From contig NC_058521.1 of NCBI RefSeq assembly GCF_904849725.1, forward strand, positions 436,374,676 through 436,438,675: a stretch of DNA of 64,000 nucleotides, written 5' to 3'. The position numbers were made by a program, and so were the translations under genes. Below, piece by piece: positions 10,993 through 23,900 of the stretch (its first letter is position 1; the number at the start of each line of letters is the position of its first letter). The DNA is from Hordeum vulgare subsp. vulgare (lineage: Eukaryota; Streptophyta; Magnoliopsida; Poales; Poaceae). Below the pieces are notes generated by a model, which was given only the letters and a program-made list of their open reading frames with translations, was not told where the DNA came from and made no database searches.

Positions 10993-13900
10993 TGTCGGGA
11001 CCCCGATCCTAAGCCATAGGAATCCAGCCTGTAACACATCACATCTCTTTGCGGTCTCACGTACGATTATCTCCACGGCTGCTTCTTTACCTTAGCCGGG
11101 ACCGTTTGCGCCTTTTGACTCACGTATGCAATTGTGTTGCTAGCAATCCAATGTCAAAGAACCCGGATCGACATGTCTAGTCATAAGTTAAAGCGGCAAT
11201 TCCGTACACGGACACGCATACGTGACCCAGCAAAGCAGGTGTCGGTCATCAGCGAATGTAGACGAGTTGTCGCAAGCTAAGGACTCCATTACAACGTGAC
11301 ATTTCCCAAAGGGACAGACACAACAGCTAAGAAGGACACATGCCGGTCAACCAATGTGTCCGGAGCAGTAGCGAACTACCATGGCTCGATGGAATCACAA
11401 AGGGGCATTTCCCGGTAAGGAGTGCTACTAAGGCATACGACTAGGTATTCGAACCCCATACATATCAAGTACAACACACGTACGCATGGCATACGATATG
11501 TATAGATACATCGATGGCATCACAACATAACCATAAACATACAAACTTTATTTAGAAGGCTCGGAAGAGCCTCACACATAATATTACACAGATAGGGGCC
11601 TCACGACCCATCATCATAATTCATACACACAAGTCTTACAAGCCAGCGGAAGAGTAAAACTGTCTGAGTACAGACAGATGTAAAGACAAAGGCACATGGC
11701 CTGACTATCTACAGACCCAACCTAGTGCCAGATCGTAGCTGGGATACTAGCTACTCGTCCTCGTCGATATCTGGGTAGAACCCTCCATTAGGGTCATTAA
11801 CAACCTCTGTAACAAATTGTTAAGGAAACGTGAGTACGCAAGTACTCAGCAAGACTTTAGGATAATCTATCTACTCATGCAATGTATCAACAAGGAGTTG
11901 TGGGGTTTCAAGCAGAAAGCCAACATTTGACTCTTGGTTAGACAACTTGCATTTTTAAATAGTTTTGACAACTTTGATTTCTCGCACACGAGTCCACTAA
12001 CACCACAACAATACTCCATTGTGGAATCATTCCGTCTTCCTACGGAAATGCCGTCCACGACACTCACACTTATCTTGACAATTTTATGAGTAGCCATTAT
12101 AGTTATCTATGAACAACATATGTTTCCAAGTAGTCCATATCCGCGGACGCGGCTATACGAATAGATCATAACCCTGCAGGGGTGTACTTATTCACACACG
12201 CTCTCGCCACTTATCTCCACGTGCACGTCATGCACCTCGAAAACCTTCAAGCGGAAGCCCGGCGAGGGAGTCGGCCACGACCATTAACCATGCTAATACT
12301 TAGTCCACATCTATCGCCTATCTGAGGGTAACCCGCACGGAAGTCCGGCCGAGGTTTCCGCCACGGCCCCAAACAATGTGCGCAGGGTTCCCAAGCCCAC
12401 CATCCGGGTGCCACTTGGTACACCGTGCCACTGCCTACCGCATCATAGCCCACCTCTAAGGTCAGCGCTACGCATGGCCTCCAGCATGACTGTAAACACC
12501 AGAAACTACTTGCAACTCCTGGACTGAGTACTAGGCGATTAATAATTCGAGAGGGTCAATTAAGTATCCCAACATGTGGTAGTATCTAGTCTTGGATTAC
12601 ATACACGGAACTCAGTTCCTAAGGACGGCTCCTATAAAACAACCTGCCATGTACTCCTACATAACCTTTCACCGGTACCTTTACCAATCAGGTTCAACAC
12701 GCCGCCTTTACTCACTGGACACATTCTCACAATTCTGTTCATCACCCAGATGACAGACCATACACAACTCTAAGCATAGCATGCATAGCAGGATAAGGCA
12801 CATCATGGCTCAAGCATCTACCAGGTATGCTAGGTTGCAAGGTTCAACTATTTACTGTGACAAGGACAGGTCATGCAAAGGAAGTGGGTTCAACTAACGT
12901 GATAAAAGCAGTGAAACCATTTTGACCTAACGCAATAAGTAAGAGCAGGAGCGAGAACATGGGATTTATCGGGATGATCAAAATGGTTGCTTGCCTTGTT
13001 GCTCAGCAGAGGGGTGATATCCGTGAGTCGGATAATCAGACATATCCGGAGGGGCGGAGCCTACCGAAATAACAACAATCAATCAAATTCAAACATATGC
13101 AACAAAATGATGCATGAAATGCAATGTAGCATGGTTTGAGATGACTAGCAGAACCCATTGGGATGATCTTGATTTGAAATAATAATTCAAATATCATTTG
13201 AATTATAATTTATCAAATTCTTTTAATTGATTTGACCTGATGTTGTTTCAAAACTTTGTTTTTCATGCATGAAAATAGCACCATTGGATTCCTTGAATTT
13301 TTCTGATCCATTTACATATATTATTTGTCAAATTTGGAGTTATATTCAATTCTCTATGAATTTCCAAAGTTTTGAACTTATTCTGGATTTATTTTAAAAT
13401 AGAAAAATCTTTATTGCATCAGCATGACATCAGCAGGTCCAACTAGCCGTTGAAAGTCAAACCTGACCAGTGGGACCCACTGGTCAGCGACTTTGGCCAG
13501 TTTTAATTTAGATTTAACTTAATTAGTTAATTAACAGAGAAGGACCCACCTGTCAGTGTCTCTTTAAGTTAATTAAAATAAGTTATTTTATTTTTACTAA
13601 ACTTAATTAGCCACGGAGCTGGCCCGACCTGTCATAGGCTCAGGGGGGTCAGATCCACCGGCAGCGAGGTCGATCTCACCGGCGGTGAGCCTCCGGCAAC
13701 CACCAGAATGGCGGAGGGTACCAAACGAACCAGCGCACAGTCGCAGTTCCATTTCTGCAAAGACCCGAGGGTAAGATGGGCGGAGATGATGCTGGCAACG
13801 AGCTTGGCGGCAGCTGAAGCTTGGGCTAAGTCGGGATCGACGAAACCGAAGGCAAAACGAGCGGGGCTTAGCTCCTAGAGCACCTACGTGTCGCACTGAA

Positions 13901-14984
13901 GCCATTGGTGGCCTCAGATCGACCAGCCATTCACCAAAGAGCTACCGGAAACGAGGTCCCCCAACGGATCTAGTCGGGCTCTCGTGGAATCGGGGTCTAG
14001 AGGAAGGGATCGAGGTGGAAAACTTAGGGGAAAGGACTCTGAGCTAACGGGGAGTGCAGAGGCGTCGAGAGTGGGCTCGGGATGGCCTGAGAAGGGAGAA
14101 CGACGTTGGCGAAGCTCCGGTGACCCGAGGAGGAAGACGATGGCTTCACGACATTTTAGAGCATCTCGACGTCGAGCGACTAACTAGAGAGCTTCAGGGG
14201 ATCATGGCGAAGCTGATGCGCGGCTCAGGTGAGAGGGAGAAGGACAGGAGCGACGGCGAGCTCAAGCTCGAGCTTGCGGTCATGGCGGCCGAGAGGGGGA
14301 GAAGAGAGCAGGACGAAAGAGGAGGGGATGAGCTCGGGGAGGCCTCAGGGAGCTTATCCCTGCTCGCGCCAGCGCGACGCGACGGCCAGGCAGGCACGCA
14401 GCTGCATGGGCGCGCCAGGGAACGCGGCGGCCACCTCCTGCTCCGACTCGCAAAGGAAGACGACGTCGCTAGGTGGGCTGGGCTTTAGGTGAGCGACAGT
14501 TAAGCTTCTTCCCATTTTCCTTATTTTCTGTTTTCTGTTTATTCTTTTTGACATTTGTTTTGTTTTATTTTTGGCTCCAAACTATTCCTAAAATAGTTTG
14601 AAAAATACTAGAGTGTTAGTTGGAATATTTCCAACCAGTCATAAAGTTTTCAACATTTTTGGAAACTTTGAATTATTTTAAATCAAATATATAATTGATT
14701 TCAGTAGTTTTAACTTAAATTTAAAATGCCAAAAGTAGTTTGAAAATAAGTTTCATCTCTCATATTTTGTTATCAACATTTATCAGAAATATTGAACTTT
14801 TATGAAGGCCATTTTGGGTTCATTCATTTGGCACTTGTTGGAATTCTTTTGAATAATGAGTGGCTAGGGTTTTCCTTTGGTTTTCTTTACTTTGCTTTGG
14901 ATTTCTTTTCCTTTCTTGAATGCAATGAAAGAAGATATGAGCACAAGTTACTAAACCCTAACAGGGAATACCAGGGATGTGACA
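10993..14984 (-). repeat. 3' LTR of element C
   Basis: 3992 bp. On the plus strand it begins TGTCGGGACCCCGATCC and ends GGGATGTGACA. On the coding strand it therefore starts TGTCACATCCC and follows a polypurine tract. The GC-rich part at 13600-14490 gives open frames on both strands that also exist, differently broken, in the other LTR. I do not call them genes. Confidence 0.88.
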
Positions 14985-14998
14985 ACTCACCCCCACTC
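14985..14998 (-). other. Polypurine tract of element C
   Basis: On the coding strand this is GAGTGGGGGTGAGT, ending exactly at the LTR start. The chromodomain reading frame passes through it. Confidence 0.8.
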
Positions 14999-15610
14999 AA
15001 AAGAATCTCGTCCCGAGATTTGGAAGTCGTCGGGAATAGCGCGGGATACTCAAGTCGGAGACGATCCTCTCTTTCCCATGTTGCCTCCTTTTCAGAATGA
15101 TTTGACCATTGAACTTTAAGAAACTTGAGGTTTCGACGTTGAGTGGTACGCTCAGCTTGATCAAAAATATGCACAGGGTATTCTTGGTATGAAAGGTTAT
15201 CTTGGAGATCAAGCATTTCGTGGTCCACTTCACGGATAGGATTCGAAAAGCAACGCCTGAGTTGCGAGACGTGGAAAACATCATGAACCTTGGAAAGATG
15301 CAGAGGAAGTTCCAACTGGTAGGCAACTTCTCCTCGTTTGTCAAAGAATGCGAAAGGGACCAATGTAACGAGGAGCCAACTTGCCCTTGATACCGAATCG
15401 ATGGGTACCCTTCAAAGGTGTAACCCGAAGGTAAGCCTTCTCGTCAACTTCAAAGGTCACAACCTTATGATGGCGATCATATTGGCTCTTTTGACAAGAC
15501 TAGGCTGTTTTCAACTATTCACGAATAATGTGAACTTGCTCTTCTGCATCCTGGATCATATCCGGGCCAAAGAGTTGCCTACCTCTGGTTTCTGACCAAT
15601 TAAGAGGTGT
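14985..15610 (-). pseudogene. Element C integrase C-terminus and chromodomain (frameshifted)
   Basis: This stretch encodes the end of Pol: the HVSQLRRCF motif typical of plant gypsy integrase C-termini, then a chromodomain-like segment with YPVHIFDQAERTT, LKVQWSNHS and ATWERE. Chromodomains of this type guide integration into particular chromatin, which is known of the family and not shown here. The frame differs from the integrase core upstream, so at least one frameshift lies between about 15360 and 15610. The open frame continues through the polypurine tract into the LTR (to about 14887), so Pol and LTR overlap in this copy. Confidence 0.8.
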
Positions 15611-16369
15611 TCAACATCTTCGTCCATAGAGAACTTCAAAAGGAGCTTTACCCAGGCTTGATTGATAACTATTGTTATAAGCAAATTCGGCGAATGGAAG
15701 GCACTTCTCCCAATACATACCGAACGATATAACACAAGCTTGGAGCATATCTTCTAGAACCTGATTCACTCTTTCTACTTCACCAATTGATTGAGAATGG
15801 AAAGCTGTGCTAAAAGATAAGTGAGTACCCATGGCATTCTGAAAACTCTCCCAAAAGCGAGAAGTAAAGATACTTCCACGGTCTGAATTAATCTCCAGAG
15901 GAACACCATGAAGAGACACTATTCGAGAGACATATAACTCTGCTAGCTGGCTAGCTGTTATACTCTCACGAACTGGAAGAAAATGAGCTACTTTGGAAAG
16001 AAGGTCAATGACCACAAAGATAGCATTATTTCCTTTCTTGGTCTTGGGAAATCCGGTGATGAAATCCATATTGACTTTATCCCATTTCCATTCGGGAATA
16101 GCTAAAGGTTTAAGGGTGCCAGCAAGCCTTTAATGTTCTGCCTTAACTCGACGACAAACATCGCAGTTAGCAACTAACTCAGCAATTTTTCTCTTCATCC
16201 TAGTCCAGAAAAACCTCTGACGTAGGTCCAGATACATCTTAGTACTACCAGGATGAATGGTGACAGGAGAATCATGAGCTTCCTTAAGGATTAACTGCCT
16301 TATATGTGGATTCTTAGGAACCACTAGACGATTCTGGAAGAATACAACATCTTGATCATTTATGGAGAA
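15611..16369 (-). pseudogene. Element C integrase core with zinc-binding region
   Basis: The N-terminal part (16130-16324) has the HHCC-type motif seen as H..IHPGSTKMY and CDVCRRVK. The catalytic core (15611-16069) has the three acidic residues in VVIDLLSK, NSDRGSIFT and GEVERVNQVLEDML. The parts share one frame but are split by a TAA stop at 16130 and end at a TGA at 15611. A TAA at 16370 separates this from RNase H. The enzyme would insert the cDNA into the genome; this copy cannot. Confidence 0.85.
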
Positions 16370-17002
16370 TTACTTAGCGTTTCCGCTAATAATATTCTCC
16401 TTGATTCGTGATATACCCTTATCACACTTCTGGCCAGCTATGATTTGATCCTTAAGAGTAGGCTTCGCCACTAGGGTAGAAAGGAGTCCTTGAGGAACAA
16501 TATGACGATTTAACTTCCGAAATTCCTCATAGAGATGTGGTTGACCTTGTTGTAGCATCAGGTTGTTACAATAAGACTTACGACTTAGTGCATCAGCCAT
16601 AACATTGGCCTTCCCCGGGGTGTAAGTTATGCCGAAGTCGTAATCCGTGATCAACTCAACCCACCGTCTTTGCCTGAGATTCAAATCCGGTTGGGTGAAG
16701 ATATATTTCAGACTTTGGTGATCAGTGAATATTTTGCAACGATTACCAAGAAGGTAAAGTCGCCAGGATTTAAGTGCATGGACTACTGCTGCAAGCTCAA
16801 GATCATGTGTGGGATAATTATCCTCATGTGGACGCAACTGTCGAGATGCATATGCAATCACATGACGATCCTGCATGAGAATGCAACCTAATCCTTGTCG
16901 AGAGGCGTCGCAGTAGATAACAAAGTCCTTAGAGAAATCTGGTGGTAACAACATAGGTGCGGAAGTCACGCGTCTTTTCAGTTCCTGAAAACTATGCTCA
17001 CA
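16370..17002 (-). pseudogene. Element C RNase H
   Basis: The frame holds [34 protein letters not shown] and [11 protein letters not shown], the standard RNase H landmarks of plant gypsy elements, followed by the [13 protein letters not shown] tether. It is in the same frame as the reverse transcriptase and is separated from it by a single TAG at 17003. Confidence 0.88.
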
Positions 17003-18598
17003 CTATGGTGTCCACTCGAACTTTTTATCTTTCTTGAGGAGTTCAGTTAGAGGCTTTGCAACCTTGGAGAAATTCTCGACAAAGCGGCGACAATAGCTCG
17101 CTGGACCAAGAAAACTCCTCACTTGCTTAACCGGTTCAGGTTGAGTCCAATCAAGGACAGCTTGAACTCTCTCGGGATTGACAGCAATACCCTTATCAGA
17201 GATTACGTGGCCTAGACAGGTCACTTCTGGTAACCAAAATTCACATTTTGAAAACTTGGCATAAAGGCGATGCTCTCGAAGTTTCATCAATACCAGACTT
17301 AGATGCTCGGCATGTTCTGGTTCGTTCTTCGAGTAGATGAGAATATCATCGAGGTATACTACGACGAATTTATCCAAATACTCCATGAAGATTGAATTCA
17401 TCAAGCGAGAGAAGGTGACTGGGGCATTGGTTAAACCAAAGGACATGACGGTGTACTTGTATTGGCCATAATGAGTGACAAAACCCGTTTTTGGAATGTC
17501 CTCGTTCTTGATCTTGATTTGATGGTATCCCAACCACAAATCCATTTTGGAGAAGACTGAGGATCCAGTGAGCTGATCATATAGGTCATTGATCCTGGGG
17601 AGCGGATACTTGTTCTTTATGGTGACCAGGTTAACTGGTCGATAATCTACAACCATTCGATCTGTTCCGTCTTTCTTCTCGACGAAGAGGACGGGACAAG
17701 CCCAAGGAGAAGAGCTAGGACGAATGAAACCTTTATTCAAGGCATCATCTAGTTGCTTCTTAAGTTCGGCTAGCTCCAGGGGTGCCATCTTATAAGGTCT
17801 TCTGGCTATTGGAACGGGTCCCGGAACAAGGTCTATCACAAACTCTACATCTCTGTCAGGTGGAATTCCTGGCAGTTCCTCTGCAAAAACATCCGGGAAG
17901 TCATGGACTACCGGAATGTCTTCAAGTTCCAGAAGATGGTAGGCATTGAGGGAATAGAGTTGGCATTTGGCAACTCGAGTAGAGACATTGACTACCTCAC
18001 CCGAGGGATGGGTAAGCTGGACATTTCTAGAATGAGTATCAATCTTGGCATAATGAGCTGACATCCAGTCCATACCCAAGATGATATTGATATCCGAAGA
18101 TTTCAGGGCTATCAAAGATGCTAGAATAACTAGCCTGTCTACTAGAATTTCATTGTCATAGGTTATCCTGGAGGTTTGCCACTTACTACCAGGGGTTTGG
18201 ACAACCAATGGGATTGGCATATCACACAAAGACATGTTATGCAACTGTGCATAACTTTCTGAAATGAAGGAATGAGATGACCGAGTGTCAAAAAGAACAG
18301 ACACTGGGTGTTGATTAACAAGGAGCATACCCAGTATGATGTCGGGATCCTCTGCAGCTTCTTCTGCTGAAACATAGTTCACATGGCCACGTGTAGGAGT
18401 TGGCTTCACGTAGTAAGCTTTGCCCAACTTGCCTTGCCCAACGGACTTTCCGGGTTGCTTGGCACCCATATTCCGAGGACACTCTCGGGAATAGGGCCCT
18501 GGTTCTCCACACTTGTAACAGATCACCTGATTGGCACGTGGTGCAGCATTGCTAGCTGGGCCACCACAGGTTTTTGCTGGAGGGTTAGTCTGATTCGT
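17003..18598 (-). pseudogene. Element C nucleocapsid zinc knuckle, protease and reverse transcriptase
   Basis: Starting at the 18598 end, the order is: a zinc knuckle reading [14 protein letters not shown], where the usual histidine position is proline; a protease with DTRSS in place of the normal DTG active site, plus ILGMDWM; and a reverse transcriptase with the blocks [39 protein letters not shown] and the catalytic YLDD, then [10 protein letters not shown]. It is in one frame with gag upstream and RNase H downstream, bounded by TAG stops at 18599 and 17003. The reverse transcriptase motifs are otherwise intact. Confidence 0.9.
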
Positions 18599-19390
18599 CT
18601 AAGGCGCCCCATAGGATGGCCTCAAAGTGTATCTTGGCGGCAAAGAACTATTTGGAACCCACAGCATGCGTTTCGGGAACGCGGAACCAAATGATGAGCC
18701 AGAGTCACGGGAGTGCTTATTCGTGGCTTCATAGTCGGTATGACCAGTCTCGGCACTGATCTCCTTGTTGGCAAGAGCTTGAAAGCTTGTACATTCGTGG
18801 AGGCAAAAATCATGACGAAGCTCAGGGCTGAGACCCTTACGGAATCTTGCTTGCTTCTTGGCGTCAGTTGACACCTCTTCAGTTGCATAGCGGGCGAGGT
18901 TACCGAACTCGCGGCTATATACATCCATGATCAAATTTCCCTGGGTGAATGCACATAACTCCTCTCTTTTTCTGTCCATCAGTCCCTCTGGAATATGGTC
19001 CAGACAGAAGGCTGCACTAAATTCTGCCCATGTGGTTGCTGGTTCAGCATGACGCATAGCTTCAAAGTTCTCCCACCACAGATTGGCGGGTCCTTCCAGA
19101 AAGTACGCCGCAAAGGTTACCTTGTCGGCCTCGGAAACATTTGCAGAGAGAATCTTGCGCGATATACTGCACAACCAATCATCAACATCGAGGGGACCGA
19201 CGGAGTGATGGAACCTTGGAGGATTCAGCTTTACAAAGTCATTGAGGGACACTGCATCATTCCTAGGCTGACGAGCCGTATTTTGCTCAATACGCTCTAA
19301 CAAACGGTTGGTCTCCCTTTGTTTCTCTCTGCCTCTAGCATAACTTCCGCCAGAGAGGGCGGGTGAGGCAGTTCCTCCTGTGATGCTTGA
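18599..19390 (-). pseudogene. Element C gag
   Basis: This encodes the capsid region of a plant gypsy Gag, recognisable by KLNPPRFHHS, DDWLCSIS, FLEGPANLWWENF, WAEFSAAF and FRKGLSPELR. The frame is open from about 19390 but contains no ATG before the conserved region, so the true start is lost or lies upstream in another frame. It ends at a TAG at 18599, after which the same frame continues into the zinc knuckle. Confidence 0.85.
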
Positions 19391-19779
19391 CTACTCTCTC
19401 CTTACTCATGAGCAGGGGCACGGTTCAACCTGGTGAACACCATCCTGACAAACAAACTCACATCTTAGACCAATATCAACATCAACACTAACTATGGATT
19501 AAGAATGCCCTGAACACATGAAATGAGGAAATGAACATTCGAACAACATGGTAACAAGCAACTGCCATATATACACCATGGTTCATACACACCATTACAT
19601 AGTTCAGTACAACCTTAACCGAAGAGCAACAACTGAAAACATGAAACTACTCATCAGAGGCTTCCAAGCTTCCTATACATTATTTATCTATGCCTTCGGA
19701 ATTTATCTCACGACACAAGCATACTTCACAAGTCACACAGGACTGTGGAAGTACAACTACTACCATACTATCCTTCCAC
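19391..19779 (-). other. Element C leader between accessory ORF and gag
   Basis: I see no conserved reading frame or structure here. By position it is untranslated leader or degraded gag N-terminus. Confidence 0.5.
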
Positions 19780-20559
19780 TCACGGTTCAGGCATCTGCAT
19801 AGAACATCTCATAAAGATTGCCTCCATGGCCTGGAAGCTCAACCTACGGATCAGGAAAGACTCGAGACTGAGACCCCTGGGAACCGTAAGGACACAGATG
19901 TACCTTTGGTCCCTGACTGGTGGTAGTAGGGATCCCCGATGAGGGGTGACTCCTCCTATAGCAGCCCAGTCAACATGAGCCGAAAGATGGGTCCTAACAG
20001 GGTTCAGCATCTCCATATCTCCATGCCCTGTCTGGACTACAGGTGCCAACTGTGTCAAAGCCGTCCACAGATGGGCACGTGTAGCATAGAGCCCCATACG
20101 AAGGGCACGAGCATCCCTGTCTCTATTCTCCAGCATCTTAGCAGTGGACTACAGCAGCGGATCCTCCATAGAGGAATAAAAGTAGACCCCACTAAGGTAT
20201 CCTTATTCACCTAGCTGAGAGGCAGGAACATACCAGAACTCTGAATTCTACAGGAGTGCATGTCTGGCCCTCATGTTGGTCAGCATTGAATAGGCAACAT
20301 CTTGTACTGCCATGACAATACAGACCCCCAATCCATAAGACCAATGGATCGGCTCCTCAGATCCAGGGTAATCTGGGAATACCCTAACAGTGCAGAGGTA
20401 CTGACTGTGATTCAAATCCCAGTACTGCTCCTCCACTGTGTACTCTGGGTACCAGCGGTAATCGGATACTGACATCATCCTGACTAGCATGGCTGTGTGA
20501 CCCGGTACATCAATGCACCTAGTCAGAGGGACCACCTGACGAGAAGGACGGCCAGGCAT
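19780..20559 (-). pseudogene. Accessory ORF upstream of gag in element C
   Basis: An ATG at 20559 opens a frame starting MPGRPSRQVVPLTRC. It stays in one frame to a stop at 19780 (about 260 codons) apart from three internal stops between 20137 and 20250 (TAG, TAA, TAG). The composition is protein-like (VSDYRWYPEYTVEEQYWDL, VFPDYPGSEEPIHW, TRAHLWTALTQLAPVV) and clearly not gag. It precedes gag on the same strand, so it could be translated first from the genomic RNA. I recall similar stretches in predicted grass proteins but cannot name a domain. Extra ORFs in plant LTR retrotransposons are known as a class; the role of this one is unknown to me. Confidence 0.6.
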
Positions 20560-20902
20560 ATGAAAATAGACAACAATGCAAAAGCATTAGAGCTCTGAAG
20601 ACAATTGGGCAGCATAATGGTTGTAAATGCTCAAAACAAATTTTGAGACAACCCATAAAAATAGGATAGCATAACCACTCAACTATCAAGTTCAATTCCA
20701 TGGTCATCAAAACTTACTTCCTTTTCCTTGGAATAAAAGAAATCCGAAGTAACTCTCGACTAGTTGTCCTATAATCTACCGATCATAAACACGAGCCTAA
20801 GAGAAAGATAAGTAACCTAGTCCTTATTCCCCGCAGAAAAGACGAGGATGACTAGAATAGAATAATTTAAAAAGATAAGCAAGAGTCTTATGTTCCCTCC
20901 AC
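20560..20902 (-). other. Element C leader, primer-site region damaged
   Basis: The primer binding site should lie at the right end of this stretch, next to the 5' LTR. I find neither a TGGTATCAGAGC-type site nor another tRNA complement. No other feature is seen. Confidence 0.5.
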
Positions 20903-23900
20903 AAACAATTCCCTTATGTATAACACACGGTTATCCCCACGGTTATCCCCACATCTCTTTGCGGTCTCACACACGGTTATCCCCATGGTTGCAGCCTTAC
21001 CTTAGCCGGGACCGTTTGCGCCTATTGACTCGCGTATGCAATTGTGTCGCTAGCAATCCAATGTCAAAGAACCCGCATCAACATGTCTAGTCATAAGCTA
21101 AAGCGGTAGTTCCGTACAGGGACAGGCATACATGACCCAGCAAAGTAGGTGTCGGTCATCAGTGAATGTAGATGAGTCGTAGCAAGCTACAAGGACTCCA
21201 TTACAACGCATGACATTTCCCAAAGGGACAGACACAGCAGCTAAGAAGGACACATGCCGGTCAACCAAGGTGTCCGGAGCAGTAGCGAACTACCATGGCT
21301 CGATGGAATCATAAAGGGGCATTTCCCGGTAAGGAGTGCTACTAAGGCATACGACTAGGTACTCGAACGGCATACAAATCAAGTACAACACACGTACGCA
21401 TGGCATACCGATATGTCTAGATACATCGATGGCATCACAACATAACCACAAACATACAAACTTTATTTAGAAGGCTCGGAAGAGCCTCACACATAATATT
21501 ACACAAATAGGGGCCTCACGACCCATCATCATAATTCATACACACAAGTCTTACAAGCCAGCGGAAGAGTAAAACTGTATGAGTACAGACAGATGGAAAG
21601 ACAAAGGCACATGGCGTGACTATCTACAGACCCAACCTAGGACCAGATCGTAGCTGGGATACCAGCTACTCGTCATCGTCGATGTCTAGGTAGAACCCTC
21701 CATTAGGGTCCTTAACAACCTCTGCAAGACTTTAGGATAATCTATCTGCTCATGCAATGTATCATCAAGGAGTTGTGGGGTTTCATGCAGAAAGCCAGCA
21801 TTTGACTATTGGTTAGGCAACTTGCATTTTTAAATAGTTTTGACAACTTTGATTTCTCGCACATGAGTCCACTAACACCACAACAATACTCCATCGCGGA
21901 ATCATTCTGTCGTCCTACGGAAATGCCGTCCACGACACTCACACTTATCTTGACAATTTTATGAGTAGCCATTATAGTTATCTATGAACAACATATGTTT
22001 CCAAGTAGTCCATATCCACGGATGCGGCTATTCGAATAGATCACAACCCTACAGGGGTGTACTTCTTCACACACGCTCTCTCCACTTATCGCCATGTGCA
22101 CGTCATGCACCTCGACAACCTTCAAGCGGAAGCCCGGCGAGGGAGTCGGCCACGACCGTTAACCACGCTAATACTTAGTCCAAGTCTATCGCCTATCTGA
22201 GGGTAACCTGCACGGAAGTCCGGCCGAGGTTTCCGCCATGGCCCCAAACGATGTGCGCAGGGTTCCCAAGCCCACCATCCGGGTGCCACTTGATACACCG
22301 TGCCACTGCCTACGCACGGCCTCCATCATGAATATAAACACCAGAAACTACCTGCAACTCCTAGACCGAGTACTAAGCGATTAATAAGTCAAGAGGGTCA
22401 ATTAAGTATCCCAACGTGTGGTAGTGTCTAGTCTTGGATTACATACACGGAACTCAGTTCCTAAGGACGGTTCCAATGAAACAACCCGTCATGTACTCCT
22501 ACATAGCCTTTCACTGGTACCTTTACCAATCAGGTTCAACACGCCACCTTTACTCACTGAACACATTCTCACAATTATGTTCATGACCTAGATGACAGAC
22601 CATACACAACTCTAAGCATAGCATGCATAGCAGGATAAGGCACATCATGGATCAAGCATCTACCAGGTATGCTAGGTTGCAAGGTTCAGCTATTTACTGT
22701 GACAAGGACAGGTCATGCAAAGGAAGTGGGTTCAACTAACGTGAAAAAAGCACTGAAATCATTTCGATCTAATGCAATAAGTAAGAGCACGAGCGAGAAC
22801 ATGGGATTTATCGGGATGATCAAAATGGTTGCTTGCCTTGTTGCTCAGCAAAGGGGTGATATCCATTAGTCGGATAATCAGACATAACCGGAGGGGCGGA
22901 CCCAACCGAAATAACAACAATCAATCAAATTCAAACATATGTAACAAAATGATTCATGAAATGCAATGTAGCATGGTTTGAGATGACTAGCAGAACCCTT
23001 TGGGGTGATCTTGATTTGAAATCATACTTCAAATATCATTTGAATTATAATTTATTAAATTATTTTAATTGATTTGACCTGATGCTGTTTCATAACTTTG
23101 TTTTTCATGCATGAAAATAGCAACACTAGATTCCTTGAATTTTTCTGATCCATTTACATATATTATTTGTCCAATTTGGAGTTATATTCAATTTTCTATG
23201 AATTTCCAAAGTTTTGAACTTATTCTGGAATTATTTTAAAACAGAAAAGTCTTTATTGCATCAGCATGACATCAGCAGGTCCAACTGGCTCTTGAAAGTC
23301 AAACCTAACCAGTGGGACCCACTCATCAGCGACACTAGCCAGTTTTAATTTAGATTTAACTTAATTAGTTAATTAACAGAGAAGGACCTACCTGTCAGTA
23401 TCTGTTTAAGTTAATTAAAATAAGTTATTTTATTTTTACTATACTTAATTAGCCAGGGGGCTGACCCCACCTGTCATAAGCTTAGGGTGGTCAGATCCAC
23501 CGGCGGCGAGGTCGATCTCGCCGGCGGTGAGCCTCCGGCGACCACCAGAACGGCGGAGGGGTGCGCAAATGCATCTCACACAACCAAATGTACGGCGGAG
23601 GGCACCAAACGAACCAGCGCACAGTCGCAGTTCCATTTCTGCAAAGACCCGAGGCTAAGATGGCCGGAGATGATGCCGGCGACGAGCTTGGCGGCGACTG
23701 AAACTCGGGCTAAGTCGGGATCGACAAAACCGAAGGCAAAATGAGCGGGGCTTAGCTCCTAGAGCACCTACGCATTGCACAGAAGCCATTAGTGGCCTCA
23801 GATAGACCAATCGTTCACCGGATAGCTACCGGCGACGAGGTCCCGCGGCGGATCTAGTCGGGCTCCGGTGCAATCGGGGTCTAGAGGAAGGGATCGAGGG

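Noticed and set aside
12247..12453. Apparent small protein in the 3' LTR of C
   Set aside because: Not kept in the other LTR at the same length; LTR noise.
14054..14488. 144-codon open frame in the LTR of C (and relative at 24005-24376)
   Set aside because: It lies antisense to the element in GC-rich LTR sequence, is broken differently in the two LTRs, and has overlapping frames on the other strand.
20890..20960. Possible start of a new element at the damaged LTR edge of C
   Set aside because: No terminal repeat or duplication is visible, and the outer C borders have a perfect ATAGG, so an internal rearrangement is simpler.
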